Translations under genes and position numbers: made by a program | Shown here: positions 40,240 to 48,526 of the stretch, piece by piece | Position numbering within the stretch: position 1 is the first letter of the stretch | Layout of the letters: the number at the start of each line of letters is the position of its first letter | Assembly (NCBI RefSeq): GCF_900626145.1 | Contig: NZ_LR130816.1 | Location: 317,891-381,890, forward strand | DNA length: 64,000 nucleotides | DNA from: Intestinimonas timonensis | Lineage (GTDB): Bacteria; Bacillota; Clostridia; Oscillospirales; Oscillospiraceae | Reading direction: 5' to 3' | The notes under the pieces: model-generated | Database searches by the model: none | Told to the model about the DNA's origin: nothing | What the model saw: the letters and a program-made list of their open reading frames with translations, nothing else

Positions 40240-40674
40240 ATGAGTTTGAAGCAGATCTCCGTGTTTCTGGAAAACAAGCCCGGCACCCTCTACACCATGA
40301 CCACCGCTCTGGCCCAGAACGGGGTGGACATGCGGGCGCTGTCCCTGGCCGAGACCAAGGACTTCGGCATCGTGCGGCTCATCGTGGACAACGTCTACGA
40401 CGCCACCACCGTCCTCAAGGACGCCGGCTTTATCCACAGCCTGACCCCGGTGCTGGGTGTGATGATCCCCGACGAGCCCGGCGGACTCAACCAGGTCCTC
40501 CAGGTCCTCAACGAAGCCGCCGTCAACGTGGAGTACATGTACGCCTTCCTGGGCGGCGCCGACGCCGACCACGCCTACATGATTTTCCGTGTCCAGGACG
40601 GGGAGGCGGCCACCGCCGCCCTCACCTCCCACGGCATCCGCCTGGTGGACCAGGACGAAGTCGCCGGACTGTAA
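40240..40674 (+). CDS. Tandem ACT-domain protein
   Basis: 144 residues made of two ACT units: ISVFLENKPGTLYTMTTALAQNGVDMRALS and, from about residue 73, IPDEPGGLNQVLQVLNEAAVNVEYMYAFLG. ACT domains bind amino acids and serve as sensors. Such small two-ACT proteins commonly follow paaK and ior genes. It starts 14 bases after paaK behind GGGGAGGAA. A role in sensing aromatic amino acids is inferred; no catalytic domain is attached. Confidence 0.88.
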   Translation: MSLKQISVFLENKPGTLYTMTTALAQNGVDMRALSLAETKDFGIVRLIVDNVYDATTVLKDAGFIHSLTPVLGVMIPDEPGGLNQVLQVLNEAAVNVEYMYAFLGGADADHAYMIFRVQDGEAATAALTSHGIRLVDQDEVAGL

Positions 40675-40682
40675 GGCACAAC

Positions 40683-40719
40683 AAAACGCCCTCACCGCAT
40701 AGCGGTGAGGGCGTTTTTT
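40683..40719. terminator. Bidirectional terminator between ACT gene and frl operon
   Basis: AAAACGCCCTCACCGC and its complement around a three-base loop, T run on the plus side and A run on the other; ends both convergent operons. Confidence 0.92.
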
Positions 40720-40741
40720 CTGTTCCGTATGGGGAAGAGGC

Positions 40742-41539
40742 TCACCAGGCTCCGGCGTAGCTCAGGGTGACGCTGCTGTTTTGGGCGCCCAGGGCCATAC
40801 AGGCGGGGATGTCCTGTCCCCGCATGAGGCCGTACAGGAACCCGGCAATGAAGCTGTCTCCGGCGCCCATGGTGTCCACCACCTGGCAGGGGACGATATC
40901 CCCCCGGTAGAAGTGCTGGCCGTCGTAGGCCAGGCTCCCCTTCTCTCCCCGGGTGACCACCGCCGCCTTGGGTCCCTTGGCGGTGACGTTTCGGAGGAAG
41001 TCCTCCAGAGCGGCATCCCCGTCGGCGTCGTTGGAGAAGAAGGCGTAGTCCACGAAGGGAAGGGCCTGGGCCACCACCGGGTCCTCCGGCTTGTCGGCGA
41101 AGTCAAAGGCCACTTTGACTCCACGGGCCTTCAGCTTGGGCAGGTCGGGGGCGATCATGCCCCACAGGCCGGACACCACCATGTCGTGGGCGCAGAGGAA
41201 GTCGATGTCCTCGTCGGTGAGGCGGAAGGAGGCCATGACCCCCTCCTCGTAGTCCCCAAAGACCCGGTCTCCGTTTACGATGGACACGTGGGACAGGGCG
41301 GTATTCCCCGGCTCGGTGCGCAGGTGGGAGACGTCCACCCCCTTGCCGGCGATGGCCCGGCGCATGAGCGCGCCGTAGTCGTCCTCCCCCACCACTCCGG
41401 TGTAGGAGGCCGTCCCCCCCAGCCGGACGGTGTAGACCGCCACGTTCACCGGGTTGCCGCCGGGATAGGCGTCCCCGGTCTGGTCGTAGAAATCGATGCA
41501 GTTGTCTCCTACGGCGGCCAGCTTGCAGTTCTCGTTCAT
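40742..41539 (-). CDS. frlD: Fructoselysine 6-kinase (PfkB family)
   Basis: 265 residues. Phosphorylates fructoselysine at C6 with ATP. PfkB features: GDNCIDFYDQTG and YPGGNPVNVAVYTVRLGG at the N-terminus and the ATP/catalytic motif VDTMGAGDSFIAGFLYG (catalytic Asp near residue 218). It is the last gene of the leftward operon, after frlC. The assignment is strengthened by adjacent deglycase and epimerase genes. Confidence 0.92.
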   Translation of the reverse strand: MNENCKLAAVGDNCIDFYDQTGDAYPGGNPVNVAVYTVRLGGTASYTGVVGEDDYGALMRRAIAGKGVDVSHLRTEPGNTALSHVSIVNGDRVFGDYEEGVMASFRLTDEDIDFLCAHDMVVSGLWGMIAPDLPKLKARGVKVAFDFADKPEDPVVAQALPFVDYAFFSNDADGDAALEDFLRNVTAKGPKAAVVTRGEKGSLAYDGQHFYRGDIVPCQVVDTMGAGDSFIAGFLYGLMRGQDIPACMALGAQNSSVTLSYAGAW

Positions 41540-41563
41540 GTCGTCCTCCTGTGTTCCGTTGGC

Positions 41564-42382
41564 TTATGGCAGCATGGCCCGGACCCGCTCCACCGCCCGG
41601 CGGGCGGCCAGGGTGGGCTCGGCGATGTAGGCCGTCACCAGCTCGATGGTGGCCCGCCCCTGGTAGCCCCGGCGCTCCAGCTCCCGGAGCAGCTCCGGCA
41701 GGTAAAGCCGGCCCTCCCCGGGGAGCAGATGGGTGTCGCTGGCCCCGTCGCTGTCCACCAGATGGAGGTGGGCCATCCGGGCGCCCAGCAGGTCCAGATA
41801 CTCGGTCACCGGCTCCCCCGCGGCAGAAGGCGGCACCACGTCGCACATGCCCAGCAGGCAGGGGGAACCCACCTCCTCCAGCACCTGGGCCAGCTCTCCC
41901 GCCGTGTTGCACAGGTTGCTCTCATAGGGGGTGAGGCTCTCCAGCAGGATGTTGTGGCCGATGGTCTCGGCGTGGGCAGCCAGTACACGCAGGCTGTCGG
42001 TGAGCCGTTTCCACAGCTCCCGCCGGGGCACGCCGTAGCCGCCGTGGCCCACGGAGATCAGGGTGTGCTCCGCCCCCAAAGCCTTGCCCATATCCAGGCA
42101 CAGCTTCAGGTAGTCCATGGTATCCTCCCACTGGAGACGGCTGCCCGTCATATAGTTGTAGGGGTAGGCATTGTGCTCTGGGGTGTAGACCCGTACCGGC
42201 ATCTCGTATTGCTCCGACAGGGCCAGCACCTCTTTCAGCTCTCCCCGCTTCAGATCGGGGGCAAAGGCGTGGGGCCGGCCGCCCCAGAGCTCGATGTAGT
42301 CATACCCCAGGTCCCGGGCGTCGGCAAAGGCCCGCTCCAGGGGGTAGCGCTGGTAGCCGCTGGTGAACATGCCCAGTTCCAT
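41564..42382 (-). CDS. frlC: Fructoselysine 3-epimerase (xylose isomerase-like TIM barrel)
   Basis: 272 residues from ATG 42382-42380 behind AGGAGGAG. Interconverts fructoselysine and psicoselysine. It begins MELGMFTSGYQRYPLERAF and contains the metal-binding TIM-barrel pieces YIELWGGRPHAF, ILLESLTPYESNLCNT, LLGMCDVVPP, AHLHLVDSDG and ATIELVTAYI. Located between the deglycase and kinase genes. Confidence 0.9.
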   Translation of the reverse strand: MELGMFTSGYQRYPLERAFADARDLGYDYIELWGGRPHAFAPDLKRGELKEVLALSEQYEMPVRVYTPEHNAYPYNYMTGSRLQWEDTMDYLKLCLDMGKALGAEHTLISVGHGGYGVPRRELWKRLTDSLRVLAAHAETIGHNILLESLTPYESNLCNTAGELAQVLEEVGSPCLLGMCDVVPPSAAGEPVTEYLDLLGARMAHLHLVDSDGASDTHLLPGEGRLYLPELLRELERRGYQGRATIELVTAYIAEPTLAARRAVERVRAMLP

Positions 42383-42435
42383 AGGCTCCTCCTGACAGGG
42401 ACCGCCCCGGTGCTGCCCGGGGCGGTCCCTTTTGC

Positions 42436-43431
42436 TCAATACTTGAATTGACGGTAGTAGCGCCGGATCTCCATGGGGTGGCAGTTGATGGCCTCAATGT
42501 GGGCATCGATGCGCTGGGTGACAGCGTGGGTCACCAGGTGGGAGAGGTTCCCGCGGTACTTCTCATCGATGCCGGGCAGGTCGTAGTCCTTGGAGTCGAT
42601 GACGGTGAAGTTGGCACACACCCGGGGCAGGAACTTCACCACCCGCTCGCTGAGGGGACGCTGGGCGTCCTCGCCCACGAAGACGGTCACCGGGGTGTCC
42701 CGGTCCACGATCTCCAGCATGCCGTGGAAGAACTCGGCGGAGTGGATGCTCTTGGTGCGGATCCAGTGCTGCTCCTCCCAGTAGCACATGGCGTAGGAGT
42801 AGGTGGAGCCGTACTGGTTGCCGGCACCCACGAAGTAGTGGAGCTTGTCGTCGTGGTGCTTCTGGGCAAAGGCCAGGCCAAAGGCGTCGGCGGCCTTCTC
42901 CACCTCCACCAGGTCACGGGCCAGGTGGGCGTCCAGCTGGGCGTAGTAGTCGTCGTACTCCGGGAACTCGCCACGGTGGTACATGAAGCGGTCGGCCACC
43001 ATGAAGAATTTGAGCTGCTCATTGGCGGGATAGGCGATCTCCCAGTCCACCATACTGGCCAAGGCGGCGGTCTCCACGTCAATGAAGCCCAGCACCTTGG
43101 CGCCGGCGGCCTTGGCCTTCTCCACACCCTTCACCATTTCTTCGGTGCTGCCGGTGACGGAGGAGATGACCACGATGGTGCCCTCCCCCACCCGGCGGTT
43201 ACCGGTGGTGAGGTACTCCGCGGCGTTTTCCACAAAGAGGTCCAGGTCAGAACGCTCCTTCATGTGGGCCTGGGCCTGGAGGCAGGAGGCGTAGGTCCCG
43301 CCGATGCCCAGCCAGCACAGGTTCCGGAAGCCGTCCTTGCAGATGCCGTCCACGACGGCCTCAATCCGGGGCCGGAGGGCCAGGGCGCCCTGGACGCTGG
43401 CAAGCTGTTTTTCCTCGTCAAATTTCAGCAT
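42436..43431 (-). CDS. frlB: Fructoselysine-6-phosphate deglycase (SIS domain)
   Basis: 331 residues. Cleaves fructoselysine 6-phosphate to lysine and glucose 6-phosphate. The SIS sugar-phosphate isomerase fold is shown by LCWLGIGGTYASCLQAQAHM, TIVVISSVTGSTEEMVKGV and GVEKAKAAGAKVLGFID. FHGMLEIVDRD and PMEIRRYYRQ are typical of the FrlB/GfrF-type deglycases. A glucoselysine-6-P deglycase is the main alternative; presence of the frlC epimerase and PfkB kinase (not a PTS) favours FrlB. Confidence 0.9.
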   Translation of the reverse strand: MLKFDEEKQLASVQGALALRPRIEAVVDGICKDGFRNLCWLGIGGTYASCLQAQAHMKERSDLDLFVENAAEYLTTGNRRVGEGTIVVISSVTGSTEEMVKGVEKAKAAGAKVLGFIDVETAALASMVDWEIAYPANEQLKFFMVADRFMYHRGEFPEYDDYYAQLDAHLARDLVEVEKAADAFGLAFAQKHHDDKLHYFVGAGNQYGSTYSYAMCYWEEQHWIRTKSIHSAEFFHGMLEIVDRDTPVTVFVGEDAQRPLSERVVKFLPRVCANFTVIDSKDYDLPGIDEKYRGNLSHLVTHAVTQRIDAHIEAINCHPMEIRRYYRQFKY

Positions 43432-43452
43432 ACAAATCTCCTTACCGTGGGC

Positions 43453-44538
43453 TTACTGGCCCACCTTCAGCTTCTGATAGTAGTCGTTGTAAATGGTGAG
43501 GGCGTCGCCCACGTCCTCCTGGAAGAAGACGTTCTCCTTATAGGAGAAGTTGCGGGCGGGGTCGTTGCGGTAGGACTCGGAAGCGGCGGCCACAGCGGCG
43601 TCGTTGGGGCAGGAGTAGGGGTACTCCTCCAGGTTCTTGGCCATGACCTCGGGGTCGCAGATGTAGTTGAGGAACTTATAGGCCAGGTCGGTGTGCTGGG
43701 CGCCGGTGGGGATGACATAGAGGTCGAAGCCCAGCTGCACGGCGTCGTCGAAGGGATCGGCCACCACCAGGGTGTTGTTCTCGCCCATCTCGGCCATGGC
43801 CCAGGAGGTGTTGCCGTCGTAGGTCAGGGCCACGGAGGCGGTGCCGTTGGTCAGGTTCTGCTCGGCAGCGCCGTAGGCCACCACGTTCTCGTTGAACTTC
43901 ACCAGCCACTCATAGGCCTCGGCGATCTCGCTCTCCTCGGTGGAGTTGGGGTCGTAGCCCAGGGCGATGAGGGCGATGGGGAACAGGTTACGGGCGCCGT
44001 CGATGGTGCTGATCTGGCCCTTCAGGGCGGGGTCGATGAGGTCATTGTAGCAGGTGATCTCAATGGGGCAGGTCTCGGTGTTGTAGACGATGTAGATGTA
44101 GTTCATGAGGTAGGGGACGCAGTAGTCCTTGGCAGTCCAGTAGGCCTCGTTGATGTTGCTGGAGTTGGGGATCTGGGTGAGGTCCAGCTTCTCCACGTAG
44201 CCGCCGGCAATGAGGGACTCCATGTAGGCGTCGCAGGTCATGATGAGGTCGTACTCCTGGCCGCCGCCGGCGGTGAGCTTGGTGATGGCGTCGGCGTTGT
44301 CGCTCATGTAGGAGAGGTTGACGGTGCAGTTGTTCTCCTCCTCAAAGTTGGCAATGAGCTCGTCGGAGATGTACTGCTGCCACATGTAGATGTTCAGCTC
44401 GGTGCTGGCCTCGGCAGCGCCGGTCTCAGCGGGGGTGTCGGTACCGGCGGTGGTCTCAGCGGGGGTGCTGCCGCCGCCGCAGGCGCACAGGGCCAGGAGC
44501 ATGGCACTGGCAAGGACTCCGGACAGGATTCTCTTCAT
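43453..44538 (-). CDS. Polyamine-type ABC transporter substrate-binding lipoprotein (PotD family)
   Basis: 361 residues from ATG 44538-44536. Lipoprotein signal MKRILSGVLASAMLLALCACG, Thr/Ala linker, then the PotD-like fold starting LNIYMWQQYISDELIANFEEENN and YDLIMTCDAYMESLIAGG. It is preceded by the two permease genes and ATPase and followed by frlB, so it most likely binds fructoselysine (or a similar Amadori compound carrying an amine) instead of spermidine. That assignment is from context. Confidence 0.85.
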   Translation of the reverse strand: MKRILSGVLASAMLLALCACGGGSTPAETTAGTDTPAETGAAEASTELNIYMWQQYISDELIANFEEENNCTVNLSYMSDNADAITKLTAGGGQEYDLIMTCDAYMESLIAGGYVEKLDLTQIPNSSNINEAYWTAKDYCVPYLMNYIYIVYNTETCPIEITCYNDLIDPALKGQISTIDGARNLFPIALIALGYDPNSTEESEIAEAYEWLVKFNENVVAYGAAEQNLTNGTASVALTYDGNTSWAMAEMGENNTLVVADPFDDAVQLGFDLYVIPTGAQHTDLAYKFLNYICDPEVMAKNLEEYPYSCPNDAAVAAASESYRNDPARNFSYKENVFFQEDVGDALTIYNDYYQKLKVGQ

Positions 44539-44612
44539 GAAAATGTTCCTCCTTTTAAAATTTGGCTCTATTCCATATCGCCGGGGCGATCCCCCGGGCG
44601 GTAAGGACCTGT

Positions 44613-45434
44613 TCAGGCGGCCGCGCTCCGCTTGCGGAGAGCAGCCTTGACCGCGTTGCTCAGGAGCATGCACGCCACGATGACCAGGATCATGATGGTG
44701 GTGAGGGCGTTGACGTCTGGGGTGACGCCGCTCTTGTTCATGGACAGGATGAGCACAGGCAGGGTGGTGTTCTTGGCGCCGGCCAGCATGTTGCTCATGA
44801 CCACGTCATCGATGGAGAGAGTGAAGGAGAGGAAGGCCGCCGACATGACGCCGGGCATGATGCTGGGCAGGGTCACCCGCAGGAAGGTCTGGATGCGGTT
44901 GGCGCCCAGGTCCATGGAGGCCTCCTCCAGGGTCTCGCCGTCGCCGCTGATGCGGCCCTTGATGGTGACCACGGCATAGGGGATGCAGAAGGTGCAGTGG
45001 CCGATGAGGATGGACCCCATGCCCAGGGAGACGCCGATGTTCATGAAGATGATGAGCAGGGCCACCGCCAGCACGATCTCGGGGACGATGATGGGAATAA
45101 AGATCATGCCGTTGACGAACTTCTTCATCTTGAATTCATAGCGCTTGAGGCCCAGGGCGCCCAGGGTGCCCACCACCACCGAGATGACGGTGGCCAGCAC
45201 GGCGATGATGATGGAGTACCACAGGCTGTCCATGAGGGCGTGGTTGGTGAAGAGCTTGCCGTACCACTGGGCGGTGAAGCCGCTCCAGTAGTAGTTGTAG
45301 CGCTGGTCGTTGAAGGAGAAGATCATCATCACCACAACGGGGATATAGAGCACGGTGTAGATGAGGATGGCATAGACATCCCCCAGGATGCCCAGGGCCT
45401 TCCGGCGGCGCTGTACCTTGGTGAGGCTTGCCAT
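44613..45434 (-). CDS. Polyamine-type ABC transporter permease (PotC family)
   Basis: 273 residues, six membrane helices, with the inner-membrane permease EAA loop GETLEEASMDLGANRIQTFLRVTLPSIMPG. The ATG is directly after the potB-like stop (TAAATG), indicating coupling. Part of the frl importer. Confidence 0.88.
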   Translation of the reverse strand: MASLTKVQRRRKALGILGDVYAILIYTVLYIPVVVMMIFSFNDQRYNYYWSGFTAQWYGKLFTNHALMDSLWYSIIIAVLATVISVVVGTLGALGLKRYEFKMKKFVNGMIFIPIIVPEIVLAVALLIIFMNIGVSLGMGSILIGHCTFCIPYAVVTIKGRISGDGETLEEASMDLGANRIQTFLRVTLPSIMPGVMSAAFLSFTLSIDDVVMSNMLAGAKNTTLPVLILSMNKSGVTPDVNALTTIMILVIVACMLLSNAVKAALRKRSAAA

Positions 45435-46343
45435 TTACACCACCTCCATATCTTCCAGCTTGGAAAAGCGGGTGTAGAGGAAAATGAGGGCGCCGGTGAT
45501 GACCAACAGCAGCACCGACAGGGCGGCGCCCAGGGGCCAGTTGCGGATGGAGCCGAACTGGTTTTTGATGATGTTGCCGATGTAGAGGACCTTGCCGCCG
45601 CCCAGCATGTCGGAGACGGTGTAGATGCCCAGGCTGGGGATAAACACCAGGATCACGGCGGAGAAGATGCCGGGGAAGGTGAGGGGCAGGGTCACCCGGA
45701 AGAAGGTCTCCCGTGGGGTGGCCCCCAGGTCGGAGGAGGCCTCCAGCAGGGATTTTTGCAGCTTCTCAATGGAGCTGTACAGGGGGAGCACAGCGAAGGG
45801 GAGCATGTTGGTGATCATGCCCAGCACCACCAGGCCGTCGGTGTAGACAAAGGTGATGGGGGCGTCGGTGAGGCCGATCCACTGGAGGAAGGTATTCACC
45901 GGGCCGCTGGTCTGGAAGAGGAGCAGCCAGCTGTTCAGGCGCATCAGGGAGTTGGTCCAGAAGGGGATCATAATGAGCATGATGAGCCGGGAGGCCTTTT
46001 CCGGGGGCTTGCGGGCGATGTAGTAGGCGAAGGGATAGCCCAGCAGCAGGCAGAGCACCGTGGTGAAGAGGGCCACCTGGAGGGACTTGAGGATGACCTT
46101 GAAGTAGGTGGCGTCCAGCAGGGTCTGGTAGCTCTCCAGGGAGAACTCATAGACCACATCGCCGAAGACGCCCCGGGACATGAAGCTGATGTAGATGATG
46201 TACAGCATGGGGAGGGTGACGAAGAGAATCATCCACACCGACACCGGGCCGGCCTGGGCCAGAGCGGGGATGGTCTTCCGCCGCAGGTCCCGTTTCCGGC
46301 TGATGGCCTGGAGATCGGTGGTGTCGTTGATGCGCGTGCTCAT
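45435..46343 (-). CDS. Polyamine-type ABC transporter permease (PotB family)
   Basis: 302 residues with about six membrane helices and the EAA loop LLEASSDLGATPRETFFRVTLPLTFPG. Follows the ATPase gene by 12 bases and is coupled to the PotC-type permease. Part of the frl importer. Confidence 0.88.
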   Translation of the reverse strand: MSTRINDTTDLQAISRKRDLRRKTIPALAQAGPVSVWMILFVTLPMLYIIYISFMSRGVFGDVVYEFSLESYQTLLDATYFKVILKSLQVALFTTVLCLLLGYPFAYYIARKPPEKASRLIMLIMIPFWTNSLMRLNSWLLLFQTSGPVNTFLQWIGLTDAPITFVYTDGLVVLGMITNMLPFAVLPLYSSIEKLQKSLLEASSDLGATPRETFFRVTLPLTFPGIFSAVILVFIPSLGIYTVSDMLGGGKVLYIGNIIKNQFGSIRNWPLGAALSVLLLVITGALIFLYTRFSKLEDMEVV

Positions 46344-46355
46344 GTTCCCGCCCCC

Positions 46356-47429
46356 TTACGCCTGGGCCTTCTTGATGGCCACGGACTTGTCCGGGTCCCA
46401 GAAGATCTGGACCGCATCCCCCTCCCGGAATCGCTCGTCCTGCTCAAAGCGGGAGAGCTTGACCTCGGTTCCGTCGGAGATATCCAGGGCCGTCTTGACC
46501 ACCGTGCCCATGTAGGTGAAGTCCTTTACCTTGGCGGGCAGCTCGAAGCCTTCGAACTTGCCCGTGCCTACCTCCAGATACTCGGGACGGATGGAGACGT
46601 GCATCTCCTCCCCCACCTGGAAGCCCTCGCCCCGGGTGGTGAGCATGCCCGCCGGGCACTCCACCCGCAGCAGGTCCCCGTCCACGGCCCGGACCACGCC
46701 GTCAAAGATGTTGGACTCGCCGATGAACCCGGCCACGAACCGGGTCTTGGGCCGGTCGTAGATCTCCCGGGGGGTGTCCAGCTGCTCGATGACGCCGCCG
46801 TTCATGACGGCGATGCGATCGGACATGGTGAGGGCCTCCTCCTGGTCGTGGGTGACGTAGACGAAGGTGATGCCCAGCTTCTTCTGGAGCCGCTTGAGCT
46901 CGATCTGCATCTGCTTGCGCAGCTTCAGGTCCAGGGCGCCCAGAGGCTCGTCCAGCAGCAACACCTTGGGGTTGTTGATGAGGGCCCGGGCGATGGCCAC
47001 ACGCTGCTTCTGGCCGCCGGAGAGGGCGTCGGGCTTCCGGTTCTCGTAGCCGGCGAGCTGCACCAGGGAGAGCATCTCGGTGACCCGGCGGCGGATCTCA
47101 TCCTTGGGCACCTTTTTAATGGTGAGACCGTAGGCCACATTGTCAAAGACGGTCATGTGGGGAAAGAGGGCGTAGTTCTGAAAGACTGTGTTTACGTCCC
47201 GCTGGTAGGGCTCCTTGTTCTCCACCCGCTCCCCCTGGACCTTGATGATGCCGGAGGTGGCATCCTCAAAGCCGGCGATCATCCGCAGGGTGGTGGTCTT
47301 GCCGCAGCCGGACGGACCCAGCAGGGTCAGGAACTCTCCCTCCTGGATCTCCATGTTCATTTGCCGTACCACCAGATTGGAACCAAAACGTTTTTCCACA
47401 TTGATCAGAGATACGATACTCTCCGGCAT
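46356..47429 (-). CDS. Polyamine-type ABC transporter ATPase (PotA family)
   Basis: 357 residues. Walker A LLGPSGCGKTTTLRMIAGFE (near residue 37), Q-loop, signature DALSGGQKQRVAIARALINNPKVLLLDEPLGALDLKLR, H-loop VTHDQEEALTMSDRIAVM, then the TOBE regulatory domain from about residue 240. First gene of the leftward frl operon: ATPase, two permeases, binding protein, frlB, frlC, frlD. Energy-driving subunit of the predicted fructoselysine importer. Confidence 0.92.
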   Translation of the reverse strand: MPESIVSLINVEKRFGSNLVVRQMNMEIQEGEFLTLLGPSGCGKTTTLRMIAGFEDATSGIIKVQGERVENKEPYQRDVNTVFQNYALFPHMTVFDNVAYGLTIKKVPKDEIRRRVTEMLSLVQLAGYENRKPDALSGGQKQRVAIARALINNPKVLLLDEPLGALDLKLRKQMQIELKRLQKKLGITFVYVTHDQEEALTMSDRIAVMNGGVIEQLDTPREIYDRPKTRFVAGFIGESNIFDGVVRAVDGDLLRVECPAGMLTTRGEGFQVGEEMHVSIRPEYLEVGTGKFEGFELPAKVKDFTYMGTVVKTALDISDGTEVKLSRFEQDERFREGDAVQIFWDPDKSVAIKKAQA

Positions 47430-47515
47430 GCCATTCCCACCTCATTTTTAATCAAAACCACAAAAAATCACAGAGATTTCATGGGGTTTTCTCGCCGTTT
47501 TTTCCAGTCGTCTGC

Positions 47516-47544
47516 ATCATAGCATACTTTTTTTATAATAGCAA
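47516..47544 (-). promoter_or_regulatory. Predicted frl operon promoter
   Basis: -35 TTGCTA (47544-47539), 17 bases, -10 TATGAT (47521-47516), about 87 bases before the ATPase start. ATACCAATTT (47576-47585) lies just upstream and recurs at 47754-47763 before the GntR gene; AATTGGTCCAA (47669-47679 region) is a third related string. These TTGGT/ACCAA half-sites are of the kind bound by UTRA-type GntR regulators. Confidence 0.65.
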
Positions 47545-47710
47545 TGGATTTTTACAGATATGGAAAATTTAAATCATACCAATTTAAGGTTTTGAATATT
47601 TCTTTTCTGAATTTCAGCGGTTTTTCTCTTTCCTGCCACCGCTGTTCCGCTTCTTGCCAGCGAAAATTGGTCCAAAAACAAGTTTTCTTATCTGTACCCA
47701 TCTCTTCCCG

Positions 47711-47763
47711 TTGCGCCGCGGCTGCGGTTATGATATGATAGGCAGTACGAAGAATACCAATTT
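47711..47763 (+). promoter_or_regulatory. Predicted promoter and half-site before the first GntR gene
   Basis: -35 TTGCGC (47711-47716), 17 bases, -10 TATGAT (47734-47739), followed by ATACCAATTT at 47754-47763 near the ribosome binding site. The 347-base gap between the divergent operons holds these two promoters and AT-rich DNA, and no gene. Confidence 0.6.
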
Positions 47764-47776
47764 GGGAGGGACGGAC

Positions 47777-48526
47777 ATGCAGGAATATCGGCCCCGGCCC
47801 AGCGCCCGGGCTCGCGAGCTGCTGGAGGGACTTCTGGCGGATTACCGGCTGCGGCCTGGGGACCGCCTCCCCTCGGAGCGCAGTCTCAGCGATGCCTGGG
47901 GACTCAGCCGCACCACCCTGCGCAGTGCGGTAGCCCTGATGGAGCAGGACGGCCGCCTGCTGTCCCGACCGGGTGCAGGCACCTTTGTGGCGCCGGAAAA
48001 GTACACCCGGAGGCTGCAGGGCCTGCTGTCCATGAGCCAGTCGGCGGCGGAGCAGGGCCGTCAGGTGACCACCCGGCTGCTGGAGCTGCGGCGGACGGAA
48101 TGTGACAAGCATCTGGCACGGCGGTTCAACCAGGTGCTGGGCTACCCCCTCTATAAAATCGTACGCCTGCGGTCGGTGGATGGCGAGCCTCTGATGGTGG
48201 AGACCTCCTATATACCGGCCCAGAAAGTGGCCGGCCTGGAAAACAAGGACCTGGAGAACCACTCCCTCTTCTCTATTTTGGAGGAGGACTTCGGCATCCT
48301 CCCCGTCCAGGGCGAGGAAGAGATCGGCATCACCTATGCCACCGCCGAGGAGGCCGAGCTCATGGGCATTGAGAGCGGCTCTCCCCTCTTCTGGATCGTC
48401 AGCATGACCTACGACCAGACGGGACAGCTCATGGAGTATTGCCGTGGGGCGGCCCGGCCCGACCGGCTGCGGATCACTACGGTGATGGAGTGTCAGGAAG
48501 AGGAGGCGGACAGCAATGAGGCGTGA
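47777..48526 (+). CDS. GntR-family regulator with UTRA ligand domain (first of two)
   Basis: 249 residues from ATG 47777 behind GGGAGGGAC; the frame opens further upstream but without a start signal. N-terminal winged helix: RPGDRLPSERSLSDAWGLSRTTLRSAVALMEQDGRLLSRPGAGTFV. The C-terminal UTRA domain contains YPLYKIVRLRSVDGEPLMVETSYIP and GSPLFWIVSMTYDQTGQLMEYCRG. UTRA regulators bind small sugar phosphates or amines. Divergent from the frl operon, so it is probably its repressor, with fructoselysine 6-phosphate as plausible ligand. Confidence 0.9.
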   Translation: MQEYRPRPSARARELLEGLLADYRLRPGDRLPSERSLSDAWGLSRTTLRSAVALMEQDGRLLSRPGAGTFVAPEKYTRRLQGLLSMSQSAAEQGRQVTTRLLELRRTECDKHLARRFNQVLGYPLYKIVRLRSVDGEPLMVETSYIPAQKVAGLENKDLENHSLFSILEEDFGILPVQGEEEIGITYATAEEAELMGIESGSPLFWIVSMTYDQTGQLMEYCRGAARPDRLRITTVMECQEEEADSNEA

